6,289 nt of DNA from Deltaproteobacteria bacterium (GCA_030620895.1 JAUXIU010000066.1:1-6289); one strand, 5' to 3'. Positions 1-6,260 are shown, numbered from the stretch's first letter. The notes: generated from the letters alone by a model not told the origin. Translations and numbers: made by a program.

Positions 1-73
1 GTGCGCATTTATTTATGACGTTGTGTTTAAATGATCGAAAAAGCCTGTAGTCTGATTTACAAACAATCCGTAT

Positions 74-2152
74 CTATTTAAACCCCACCCTTATAACCTG
101 TAACCTGTTTTTAACCTCTTTGAGGATGCCAGATGTCAGATATCTATTACCAAAACGGACTCTTGTATATATGATAGTAATATCTAAAACGGCAGGGTTG
201 CCGCACCTCTTTGCGAACTCAAAAGGAGTTTCCGACGGTTTCCTCACAAATCCCTTCTTTTTAAGTATATCAATCATCATGAGGTAGAAGTCGGGTGTTT
301 TATAGTTTCTTCTGATATTTTTTAGTTTAAATATCCTGATTAAACTGAGTGTGAGAAGTAAGATGATTAATATTAAGATCATATAGCGCATCCGGTATTT
401 GTCAAATCCTGTGATTGTGTGCATGCGGAATGTTTCCCTTAGCCCATTGAGCAGGATATATGTCTGGAATTGAAACTTTTTTGTAAGCTGTATCTGGTCT
501 GATAATGAGTAGTTTACTATGTATCTATGCCATTTCCATCTGAGAGAATCAAGGTAAAGCAAGAAGGCAGGTGTTTGCGATTCTATAACAGTTCCGGCCT
601 GTGGTGTCGGGTCGAATAAAACCCAACCTGTCCCGGGCAGAAATGTCTCAACCCAGCTATGCGCGTCTTTCTGCCGCACTATAAGGTAGCTTCCAAACCT
701 ATTCCATTCTCCAGAGAGGAACCCTGTTACTACCCTGCTGGGAATACCCGCAGTCCTTAAAAGTATAGCCATGGCTGTTGCAAACTGCTCGCAATAACCC
801 TCCTTTGAGAAGAAGAGAAAATCTTCAAGAGGTTCTACCCCCTCTTTATATTTTGGATTAAGTGTATATCTATAGTTTTTTTTCAAGTAGCCCTCTATTG
901 CTTTTGCCTTTCTGAAAGGATGGTCATCTTTATCTACCAATCCTTGTAAGAGCCCTTTTAAACTGTCTGAATCTTCTGGCAGTTGAAGATATTTATCGAG
1001 GACACCCTTGTAATCACCCGGTTTGTCCAGGATGATATCGGTGTCATTGGTTGTAAAGGTAGCGCTATCGATAGAGTTGTAGCTTCTATTTATTAATCCT
1101 TCTGGCAGGATTGAATAGGCTGTATACTCGAATCTTGAAAAGGATGGGGCTCGCATGTAGAATGAACCTGCCGGGTCTACCATTATATTTGAAAATCTTC
1201 CCTCTACAGCTATACCTCTAAAGGCGGTAAAAATAATGTTCGTGTCAATAGGTTCTAAGAGGACATTTTGCTTGAGTAATCCTATCTTCTTAGAAGGTTT
1301 GACCGAGAATAATCCGCTCTTATCCTTTACTAGGGTAATACGGTCCTTGATGGTCTGTTTCCAGCTATAACCGTCATAAAGGTCCAGGGTTATTCCCCTG
1401 AAATATAAAGGTTGCGGAGGGGTATTAGAGCCTTCTATTTCAACACGCATAACGATAGTACGGTCTTCTTTAATAGAGCCTATGGATCCAAGCATGATCT
1501 CTTCAGAAAAACCAGACATCTTTATAATATTGAGGTTTCTTTTGTCAAAAAAACCCAACCCCATTCGCGGAATTAAAAAGAATATGGATAGTGTTATTAC
1601 TATGGATACTATGGTCAGCCCAACTGTTCCGATGAAGAAAGTGCCCCTGAGTATGTCTTTGGGCATCTCGGTTCCTGAGAACCCTCTGTTATCCCACTCT
1701 CTTTTCAGGGTAAATATCGCCATCCCCCATATAATACTTACCACATAGAGGAAGAGGATAAGAAAAAAGAGCGGGCTTGCTGTTGAAGAGGCTGCTGCAA
1801 GGAGTTGAAAGAAGTTTAAGATGAAAAGGATGAGGTAGTCTCTCGTACCCCTGAGATCAATAAGCCTTAGGATTATTAGGATACTAAGAAACCTTGCAGA
1901 GGCGTCTATCAGGGATCTGGATAATATATAATAGTCTGAAAGAAAAAGGATAAAGACGACGACGGCCGAGATATTCCAGACTGCTCTCGGTAATCTGATT
2001 CCACCTCTTAAGTTTATTAGGAAAGTTAATGCGACTACGGCTGAGATAATTAATATAAATGTCCTATCTATGGTTTCTATGAGACTAAGCGCCACAAGGC
2101 CCATGGTTGTTATAAGATATGTTACAAATAATATATAAGTGGAAAACATCAT
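74..2152 (-). CDS. TgpA-like membrane transglutaminase (DUF3488 / transglutaminase-like / DUF4129)
   Basis: This 692-residue protein is an integral membrane enzyme of the TgpA type, with a periplasmic or extracellular transglutaminase-like (papain-fold) domain. Residues 1-200 carry about six or seven hydrophobic segments, matching the DUF3488 N-terminal domain. A soluble region follows (about 200-585). In it, the GYCEQFATA motif places the catalytic Cys at 454, DAHSW the His at 498, and FDPTP the Asp at 514, so the triad is intact. Another membrane helix lies at about 589-607, followed by a cytoplasmic C-terminal tail resembling DUF4129. The length is typical of the family. The start is ATG at 2152 (a second ATG follows directly), with AGGTGG seven bases upstream; it overlaps the stop of the DUF58 gene as ATGA, implying translational coupling. 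The natural substrate of such proteins is not established; the family is linked to the cell envelope. The domain call is firm, the physiological role open. Confidence 0.93.
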   Translation of the reverse strand: MMFSTYILFVTYLITTMGLVALSLIETIDRTFILIISAVVALTFLINLRGGIRLPRAVWNISAVVVFILFLSDYYILSRSLIDASARFLSILIILRLIDLRGTRDYLILFILNFFQLLAAASSTASPLFFLILFLYVVSIIWGMAIFTLKREWDNRGFSGTEMPKDILRGTFFIGTVGLTIVSIVITLSIFFLIPRMGLGFFDKRNLNIIKMSGFSEEIMLGSIGSIKEDRTIVMRVEIEGSNTPPQPLYFRGITLDLYDGYSWKQTIKDRITLVKDKSGLFSVKPSKKIGLLKQNVLLEPIDTNIIFTAFRGIAVEGRFSNIMVDPAGSFYMRAPSFSRFEYTAYSILPEGLINRSYNSIDSATFTTNDTDIILDKPGDYKGVLDKYLQLPEDSDSLKGLLQGLVDKDDHPFRKAKAIEGYLKKNYRYTLNPKYKEGVEPLEDFLFFSKEGYCEQFATAMAILLRTAGIPSRVVTGFLSGEWNRFGSYLIVRQKDAHSWVETFLPGTGWVLFDPTPQAGTVIESQTPAFLLYLDSLRWKWHRYIVNYSLSDQIQLTKKFQFQTYILLNGLRETFRMHTITGFDKYRMRYMILILIILLLTLSLIRIFKLKNIRRNYKTPDFYLMMIDILKKKGFVRKPSETPFEFAKRCGNPAVLDITIIYTRVRFGNRYLTSGILKEVKNRLQVIRVGFK

Positions 2153-3201
2153 ATCTTTACCACCTTGAGTGAAGGGTTGGCATTGTCCTTATCAATGTAT
2201 TTTACAATGGCAAGAGTTCTCAGTATGGCAAATAGTTGTTTTTTTCCACCCCTGCACGGAACTTCCAAATCCATAGTCTTCAATCCTACAGAACAACCCT
2301 TATTTATGAGATAATTTGCCAGCGAGGCTGCATGCTCAACCAGTTCTTCAAATCGATCGTTAAGAGTGGTCTGACCGTAATTTTGCAGGATAATCAGCGC
2401 TCTTCTGTCACCCTCCTTTTCAAATTCTTTTGCCAATAATTTCAAAGACTTGGCAGTGGATTTCCAGTGGATTAACCTTGAATCATCAGCAGTGGTGTAG
2501 TCTCTCAGGGTGTATGGCTGTGAACCTGTGCCCTTTTTACGCTGAGTATAATCGCCTGTTATAATACCGTGTGGCGGACTATGTTTAAGTGGTTTGATGC
2601 GTGGAAAGACCAACACCTCGGTTTTAACACTCTCCTCTCTGCCCTTAGTGAAGAGCCCGAAAGGGAAGCGTGTTGATATCTTGAATCCCTTTAATGTATA
2701 GAGTCCGCGACGGTTGAAAATATATTTTATATTCCTGGTGAAAGTACCTTTAGGATTAAGTTTCAATGTATATAGGTCCATGGATGTCATATCTTCTACA
2801 GGAATTTCCTCTACAATAAAAGAATAGGAGGCAGTGTATCTTTTCTCACTTGATACCTTCCATGTTATGAGAGCCGGTTTGCCAGCAAAGGTATGGTATA
2901 TAGCGCTCCTCTTAATAGTTATATTTCTTAATGTTGACTCTGACATAATACCTGAGATGATTATGAGTGAGAGTAGCATTGAGACAACTAAGTAAAGCAG
3001 ATTATTGCCGGTATTTATAGCGGCAATGCCAACAAGGAAAAGGATGATGATGAATCCAATTCCTTCTCTGGTAAAGGAGAGTGTTCTCGGGAGCCTTATC
3101 AGGGGGTGCCTGCTGGACTTTTTAGGTCTTTTACCGAATAAAATCGATGTGAGTAGTGCAAGCCAAGGGAGTGGAGCAGATATAGCGGAACGAAAATTCA
3201 T
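2149..3201 (-). CDS. DUF58 domain membrane protein (COG1721 family)
   Basis: This 350-residue protein has two adjacent membrane helices (about 47-66 and 68-86) near its N-terminus. The sequence there, with TREG at 44-47 and AINTGNNLLY at 61-70, is typical of DUF58 proteins. The DUF58 signature follows at 232-261 (LRDYTTADDSRLIHWKSTA), and a degenerate von Willebrand A-like fold from about 266 to the end. No DxSxS metal site is visible at the expected strand (RRALIILQNYGQ), so metal binding there is unlikely. DUF58 proteins are encoded beside MoxR ATPases and are thought to be their partners or adaptors; the exact role is unknown. The ATG at 3201 has no recognisable Shine-Dalgarno sequence: an 18-bp dyad occupies the five to 22 bases upstream. 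The start is therefore less certain than the frame. The stop overlaps the next gene by four bases. Confidence 0.9.
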   Translation of the reverse strand: MNFRSAISAPLPWLALLTSILFGKRPKKSSRHPLIRLPRTLSFTREGIGFIIILFLVGIAAINTGNNLLYLVVSMLLSLIIISGIMSESTLRNITIKRSAIYHTFAGKPALITWKVSSEKRYTASYSFIVEEIPVEDMTSMDLYTLKLNPKGTFTRNIKYIFNRRGLYTLKGFKISTRFPFGLFTKGREESVKTEVLVFPRIKPLKHSPPHGIITGDYTQRKKGTGSQPYTLRDYTTADDSRLIHWKSTAKSLKLLAKEFEKEGDRRALIILQNYGQTTLNDRFEELVEHAASLANYLINKGCSVGLKTMDLEVPCRGGKKQLFAILRTLAIVKYIDKDNANPSLKVVKI

Positions 3202-3205
3202 AAGA

Positions 3206-3223
3206 TTGAATTTAATTATTCAA
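3206..3223. repeat. 18-bp dyad just upstream of the DUF58 gene start
   Basis: The arms TTGAAT (3206-3211) and ATTCAA (3218-3223) are perfect inverted repeats around a 6-bp AT-only centre. The dyad ends five bases from the ATG at 3201, where a ribosome-binding site would be expected, and none is seen. The octamer AAGATTGA also occurs directly repeated at 3202-3209 and 3222-3229. It could be a small operator, a weak hairpin affecting initiation, or insertion-related scarring. Low-complexity AT sequence can give such dyads by chance. Confidence 0.35.
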
Positions 3224-3225
3224 GA

Positions 3226-3411
3226 TTGATGGCATAGTAAAGAGTCCCGAAAGCGGACGGCTTTGTAAAAAACTTCAACACCCACAAGTGGGTACCCGAA
3301 GGCGCGCAAATCCTGAGGAATGAGGCGTACTTATAACTACGTTGCAATGACGAAGGATGCGGTGCAACGCAAAACACCCAGAGGGTACCCGACTTTTTAA
3401 GAAGTCGTCAA
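3226..3411. mobile_element. MITE-like non-coding element with imperfect terminal inverted repeats
   Basis: The gap between moxR and the DUF58 gene is almost filled by a structured non-coding block. Its left end (about 3225-3246, TTGATGG...TAAAGAGTC) matches the reverse complement of its right end (3391-3412, GACTTTTTAAGAAGTCGTCAAG without the last letters) at about 15 of 22 positions by eye. Inside lie hairpins: ACCCAC/GTGGGT (3280-3285/3288-3293), CGTTGCA/TGCAACG (3340-3346/3363-3369) and ACCC/GGGT (3376-3379/3383-3386). The module ACCCA...GGGTACCCGA appears twice, about 93 bp apart. No transposase or convincing coding frame is present, and base composition is richer in GC than the flanks. 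I infer a non-autonomous, miniature inverted-repeat element or intergenic repeat family. No target-site duplication is obvious, so the mobility is inferred, not seen. Confidence 0.55.
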
Positions 3412-3413
3412 GC

Positions 3414-4358
3414 TCAAAGGGGGATGCTAATACCATCGACTATTTCTTCTATCAGACTATCCGTTTGGGTGGTTCCTGTGTCGGTAAGATCTTGAAGTGG
3501 AATGATCCTGTGAGCCAGTACCGGTACGGCAAGCAGCTTTATATCGTCTGGTATACAATAATCTCTTTCTTCAACAAAGGCTAAGGCTTGAGCAGATTTA
3601 TATAGGTTTATAGCTCCGCGGGGGCTCACACCTAACCTGAGGTGATCGGAATTCCTTGTGGCGGTAACGATGGCCAGTATATAACTGACGAGATCCTCAT
3701 CCATCCGCACCTTATCAACGTGCTTTTGAAGCTCGATGAGTTCTTTAATTGAGAGAACGGGTTCAGGTTTTGCGAGTGGACCATCCTTCGATTTTGAAAG
3801 TATAATTACACGTTCATCTATCTCCCCGGGATATCCAATCCTCAGGCGCATGGTGAATCTGTCAAGTTGTGATTCTGGCAATGGAAAGGTACCCTCATAT
3901 TCCATGGGGTTCTGAGTGGCAAATACCATAAATGGTTCTGGAAGGGTGTATGTTATCTTCTCAACTGATATCTGTTTTTCGTTCATGGCCTCGAGAAAGG
4001 CACTCTGGGTCTTTGGCGATGTTCTGTTAATCTCATCGGCCAGAATAATATTGGCAAATATAGGACCTGGCTTGAAGTCAAAGGAATTGGCTGACTGGTT
4101 ATAGACGGTAACACCTATAACATCCGAAGGGAGCATATCGCTTGTAAACTGTATTCTATGAAAGGCACAGTTAATGCTCATCGCGATACCATGTGCAAGG
4201 GTTGTCTTTCCAACGCCGGGCACATCCTCAATAAGCAAATGGCCTTTTGTGAGCAGAGCTGCTATGGAGAGCCGTATTGCTTCATCTTTGCCTATTAGTA
4301 CAGTGGCAAGGTTTTTGCGAAGTGCGTTTATCTTTAGGAACATCTCTGCCTTATCCAT
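3414..4358 (-). CDS. MoxR-family AAA+ ATPase
   Basis: This 314-residue cytoplasmic protein is a full-length MoxR-type AAA+ ATPase, thought to act as a chaperone or remodeller for neighbouring DUF58/VWA proteins. Visible motifs are Walker A (EDVPGVGKTT, 44-53, Lys51), Walker B (ILADEIN, 105-111, Asp108-Glu109), sensor 1 (ATQN, Asn150), ESQLDRF with a candidate arginine finger at 167, and sensor 2 (SPRG, Arg247). All key residues are present. The start is uncertain between ATG 4358 and ATG 4343 (residue 6). The former has no Shine-Dalgarno and lies just at the predicted transcription start, which would make a leaderless message; the latter has AAGG five bases upstream (4349-4352). Both keep the whole ATPase domain. 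It is the first gene of the moxR-DUF58-tgpA cluster, separated from DUF58 by the repeat element. Confidence 0.93.
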   Translation of the reverse strand: MDKAEMFLKINALRKNLATVLIGKDEAIRLSIAALLTKGHLLIEDVPGVGKTTLAHGIAMSINCAFHRIQFTSDMLPSDVIGVTVYNQSANSFDFKPGPIFANIILADEINRTSPKTQSAFLEAMNEKQISVEKITYTLPEPFMVFATQNPMEYEGTFPLPESQLDRFTMRLRIGYPGEIDERVIILSKSKDGPLAKPEPVLSIKELIELQKHVDKVRMDEDLVSYILAIVTATRNSDHLRLGVSPRGAINLYKSAQALAFVEERDYCIPDDIKLLAVPVLAHRIIPLQDLTDTGTTQTDSLIEEIVDGISIPL

Positions 4359-4364
4359 GCATAA

Positions 4365-4394
4365 ATCTTACCAGAAATTCATTTTTATAGTCAA
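4365..4394 (-). promoter_or_regulatory. Candidate sigma70 promoter for moxR cluster
   Basis: On the minus strand, TTGACT (4394-4389) and TAAGAT (4370-4365) are separated by 18 bp. Transcription would begin near 4358, at or next to the first moxR ATG. It lies back to back with the tRNA-Gly promoter, whose -35 box begins eight bases away. Confidence 0.5.
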
Positions 4395-4401
4395 AATTTA
4401 A

Positions 4402-4429
4402 TTGACATAGGAACTCAGTCTAGTAATAT
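4402..4429 (+). promoter_or_regulatory. Sigma70 promoter of tRNA-Gly
   Basis: A consensus -35 TTGACA (4402-4407) and -10 TAATAT (4424-4429) with a 16-bp spacer lie just ahead of the tRNA. Transcription should start near 4436, giving a 5' leader of only about six bases. The strong match fits a stable RNA gene. Confidence 0.75.
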
Positions 4430-4441
4430 AGCAAGGGACCT

Positions 4442-4517
4442 GCGGGAGTAGCTCAGTTGGTAGAGCACAACCTTGCCAAGGTTGGGGTCGCGGGTTCGAA
4501 TCCCGTCTCCCGCTCCA
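4442..4517 (+). tRNA. tRNA-Gly (anticodon GCC), CCA encoded
   Basis: A complete cloverleaf can be folded. The acceptor stem GCGGGAG (4442-4448) pairs with CTCCCGC (4507-4513). The D arm is GCTC/GAGC (4451-4466). The anticodon stem CAACC/GGTTG carries loop TTGCCAA with anticodon GCC at 4475-4477. The T arm is GCGGG/CCCGT with loop TTCGAAT. The discriminator base is T4514, followed by a genomically encoded CCA (4515-4517). No mismatches break the acceptor stem. GCC reads GGC and GGT glycine codons. No clear rho-independent terminator follows directly. Confidence 0.97.
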
Positions 4518-4693
4518 TTAATTACCCAACAATCTATAGGTTTGGAACATTTCTTAAGAGATTGTCGATTATGATGTTTTCGGGGTAACATGCGTAGTAT
4601 AAAATCCTAAATCAAAAATTCTAAAACAATATCTAAAAAATATTCCCAAGGGTTTTTGCGAAACTAATTGTCAATAGTCAATAGTTTTTAATT
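4518..4693 (+). other. Intergenic region tRNA-Gly to fur, with short repeats
   Basis: This 176-bp AT-rich stretch has no gene. It contains an inverted pair ACAATCT/AGATTGT (4529-4535/4559-4565, 23-base loop) and, around it, TTACCC/GGGTAA (4522-4527/4583-4588). These might fold as an extended structure behind the tRNA, but no T-run follows to make a classic terminator. The heptamer TCAATAG is directly repeated at 4671-4684, just ahead of fur. A TTGTCA (4668-4673) could be a -35 box, but any matching -10 would overlap the fur start codon, so no convincing fur promoter is visible. Confidence 0.5.
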
Positions 4694-5131
4694 ATGTCTT
4701 CTAAGATTTCTGAAAAAAAGGAACTACTCAAGAATTATATGGAGGAAAAAGGACTCAAGTCTACCAGTCAACGGGAAGATATTGTCAATTTATTTTTTAA
4801 GACAAATACCCATATTAGTCTTGAAGAACTTCTAAAGAAGGTCAGACGAAAGAATCCAAGAGTAGGTTATGCAACTGTCTACAGAACGATGAGGTTACTT
4901 ACAGAATGCGGTCTTGCACTTGAAAGGCAGTTTGGGGATAACCAAACCAGATACGAGCACCTTCCAGACGACAGTCACCATGACCACCTAATATGCGTTA
5001 AATGCGGTAAGATAGCAGAATTTGCAAACCAGAGGATTGAGGAGCTTCAAAGGGATGTTGCCGAAAAAAAAGGCTTTAAGGTCATAAAACATAAGATGGA
5101 ACTTTATGGATTATGTTCAAGTTGTCAATGA
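4694..5131 (+). CDS. fur: Fur-family metal-responsive transcriptional regulator
   Basis: This 145-residue cytoplasmic repressor has normal Fur length and layout: an N-terminal winged helix with recognition-helix sequence GYATVYRTMRLL (58-69) and a C-terminal metal-binding dimerisation domain. Regulatory-site ligands are present: His40, Glu88, the HHDH cluster at 95-98, Glu109 and His133. Two CxxC pairs (101-104 CVKC and 141-144 CSSC) form the structural zinc site. This pattern favours true Fur (iron) over Zur or PerR, but paralogues share these residues, so specificity is inferred. The start at ATG 4694 lacks a Shine-Dalgarno; the next ATG (4739, residue 16) would cut into the first helix before KSTSQR and also lacks one at proper spacing, so 4694 is preferred. 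No iron-uptake gene lies beside it. It may be read from the tRNA promoter. Confidence 0.92.
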   Translation: MSSKISEKKELLKNYMEEKGLKSTSQREDIVNLFFKTNTHISLEELLKKVRRKNPRVGYATVYRTMRLLTECGLALERQFGDNQTRYEHLPDDSHHDHLICVKCGKIAEFANQRIEELQRDVAEKKGFKVIKHKMELYGLCSSCQ

Positions 5132-5162
5132 TAGGTAATATCTGCAATCTATTGAAAAGATG
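5132..5162. other. Short convergent gap between fur and the methyltransferase gene
   Basis: Only 31 bp separate the two converging stop codons. A small dyad CAATCTATTG lies in it, and AT-rich runs follow, but I see no GC-rich stem with a T-tract in either direction. Transcripts probably overlap into the opposite gene. Confidence 0.5.
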
Positions 5163-5858
5163 CTATTTTTGAGATAAAAAAAGAGGTTCTCCAACAATAA
5201 AGTTTTTCTCTTTGAAAGATGCTTCCACCATAAATAGCTCCGACGATTTAGACCTTTTCGAATGAATAAAACGTAATCTTCCTACATTCAAACCGTTCAT
5301 TTCCAATACCGATAAAACCTCTTTAAATCTTGCAACCGGGTAGATATAACAGATTCTCCCATTCCTATTTATCAGATAACTTGAGATATCGACCAACTCC
5401 TTAAGTGAACCGATAAGCTCCATCCTGGCAATGGCTCGTTCTTTCTTATCACTCATTCTCCCGCAGCCTCTTCTTACATAAGGTGGATTACTTACAACAA
5501 GGTCAAAACTACCTTTTCCAAAGACGGTCTTCAGGTTTTTGTAATCCATCCTTAATAGGGATACTTTGTCGGAAATATTATTTATCTCAACGTTCTTTTT
5601 TGCTATCTCAATGAGACTATCCTGCACCTCAACACCAACTATTTTTCGCACTCTGGATTTTTGTAAGAGTAGCATAGGTATAACACACGAACCAGTGCCA
5701 ATATCTATAACTTTATCAGTTGATTTTACTGGCAGCACAAAATCAGAGAGGCATACCGAGTCTATAGTAAAGCGATGCCCCCTTTTTTTCTGGATTATCT
5801 TGAAGAGACCAAGCTCCTCACAGGTTTCTTCGTTATTATTAGGTGCGTTTTCTTGCAA
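5163..5858 (-). CDS. trmN6: tRNA1(Val) (adenine-37-N6)-methyltransferase-like protein (TrmN6 / COG4123)
   Basis: This 231-residue cytoplasmic protein is a class I SAM-dependent methyltransferase of the TrmN6/YfiC group, which in E. coli makes m6A at position 37 of tRNA1(Val). The family N-terminal signature is present (LFKIIQKKRGHRFTIDSVCL, 18-37). SAM motif I is VIDIGTGS (50-57), and the adenine-N6 motif is SNPPY (123-127). The C-terminal part with YIYPVARFKEVLSVL (171-185) also fits the family, and length is normal. The chosen start is TTG at 5858. No ATG in frame exists before the SAM domain (the next Met is residue 62), and an in-frame TAA lies eight codons upstream, so TTG is the only common start that keeps the conserved N-terminus. 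No Shine-Dalgarno is seen. Exact substrate is inferred from family. Confidence 0.85.
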   Translation of the reverse strand: MQENAPNNNEETCEELGLFKIIQKKRGHRFTIDSVCLSDFVLPVKSTDKVIDIGTGSCVIPMLLLQKSRVRKIVGVEVQDSLIEIAKKNVEINNISDKVSLLRMDYKNLKTVFGKGSFDLVVSNPPYVRRGCGRMSDKKERAIARMELIGSLKELVDISSYLINRNGRICYIYPVARFKEVLSVLEMNGLNVGRLRFIHSKRSKSSELFMVEASFKEKNFIVGEPLFLSQK

Positions 5859-5903
5859 TATTGTATATGAAAGTGTTATGAATTAAGGTTTACTACGCGA
5901 CCC

Positions 5904-5932
5904 ATTATATAATTGTCCATTATTCGTATTTA
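5904..5932 (-). promoter_or_regulatory. Candidate promoter for the methyltransferase gene
   Basis: A perfect -10 TATAAT on the minus strand (5909-5904) is part of the 10-bp palindrome ATTATATAAT (5904-5913). The -35 region at 17 bp spacing (TAAATA, 5932-5927) is weak. Transcription from about 5897 would give a leader of around 40 bases before the TTG start. Confidence 0.45.
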
Positions 5933-5995
5933 CCGTGCCAGATGGTGAACAAAGATGCATTTCAGTCCAATACATATTTGTTTTTACTGCAAAAA

Positions 5996-6047
5996 GTGTA
6001 ATCATTTAGAAATCTGTGAAATCTGTTAAAAATCGGTGTAATCATTT
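5996..6047 (+). repeat. Degenerate tandem repeat with flanking 12-bp direct repeat
   Basis: The 12-mer GTGTAATCATTT occurs at 5996-6007 and again at 6036-6047. Between them are related 10-11 bp units built on AAATCTGTG: AAATCTGTGA, AAATCTGTTA, AAATCGGTGT. No coding frame uses the region. It resembles short intergenic simple repeats that are scattered through some environmental bacterial genomes, which I state from general impression only. Confidence 0.55.
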
Positions 6048-6073
6048 TTAGGTTTTTGAACTGGAAACAATAT

Positions 6074-6102
6074 TTGGGTTTATTTTTTTATTATACTATA
6101 AT
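6074..6102 (+). promoter_or_regulatory. Candidate sigma70 promoter for the right-hand gene
   Basis: A perfect -10 TATAAT (6097-6102) lies 17 bp after TTGGGT (6074-6079), a moderate -35. Transcription would start near 6109, inside the dyad AGTTTA-GT-TAAACT (6105-6118), which could be an operator. The resulting leader before the ATG at 6261 would be about 150 bases long. Confidence 0.5.
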
Positions 6103-6104
6103 AC

Positions 6105-6118
6105 AGTTTAGTTAAACT
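6105..6118. promoter_or_regulatory. 14-bp dyad at the predicted transcription start (possible operator)
   Basis: Six-base arms AGTTTA (6105-6110) and TAAACT (6113-6118) are perfectly inverted around GT. The site begins three bases after the -10 box, a usual repressor position. No regulator family is recognised from the sequence. Confidence 0.35.
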
Positions 6119-6132
6119 TGCATTCGTTATGT

Positions 6133-6163
6133 CTTGTTTCACAATAAAAAGTGTGAAGACAAG
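6133..6163 (+). other. Stable hairpin in the leader of the right-hand gene
   Basis: CTTGT + TTCACA (6133-6143) pairs with TGTGAA + ACAAG (6152-6163), giving 11 base pairs with one bulged G (6158) and an 8-base A-rich loop. No T-run follows, so it is not a typical terminator. It may be a leader structure or a protein-binding dyad (TTCACA...TGTGAA). Confidence 0.45.
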
Positions 6164-6202
6164 GTTTCAAAATCACTGCAATAAGTTTGCATAAATTTTT
6201 AA

Positions 6203-6238
6203 TTGACACATATCTTGAAATTCTATGTCCATATGTGT
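6203..6238 (+). other. TTGACA box and 8-bp inverted repeat ahead of the right-hand gene
   Basis: TTGACA (6203-6208) is a consensus -35 box, but no good -10 lies 16-18 bp downstream (TATGTC at 6224 has 15 bp). It overlaps ACACATAT (6206-6213), whose exact inverse ATATGTGT is at 6231-6238. The pair could be an operator for a second promoter or a stem closing near the ribosome-binding site. Confidence 0.35.
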
Positions 6239-6260
6239 TCTATCCTTGTGCGGAGGTGAT

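Noticed and set aside
1..73. Terminator for the operon downstream of the transglutaminase gene
   Set aside because: I could not find a GC-rich stem followed by a T-run on the minus strand; nothing else is identifiable in these 73 bases.
1482..1748. Open frame of 88 codons on the plus strand
   Set aside because: It lies wholly antisense to the transglutaminase gene, shows no family features, and its composition mirrors the opposite-strand membrane codons.
3357..3584. Open frame of 75 codons on the plus strand starting in the repeat element
   Set aside because: It runs from the MITE-like element into the antisense of moxR, with no ribosome-binding site and no recognisable protein.
4642..4656. 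CCCAAGGG followed by TTTTT as a terminator
   Set aside because: The stem would leave a two-base loop and is too short; it lies far from the tRNA end.
5566..5886. Open frame of 106 codons antisense to the methyltransferase
   Set aside because: Shadow of a well-supported gene on the other strand; no protein features.
5943..6002. 19-codon frame starting ATGGTGAAC on the plus strand
   Set aside because: No Shine-Dalgarno, ends within the tandem repeat region, and nothing suggests translation.
5996..6047. Possible CRISPR remnant
   Set aside because: The repeat units are only about 10-12 bp, degenerate and without unique spacers of constant length; no cas genes nearby.
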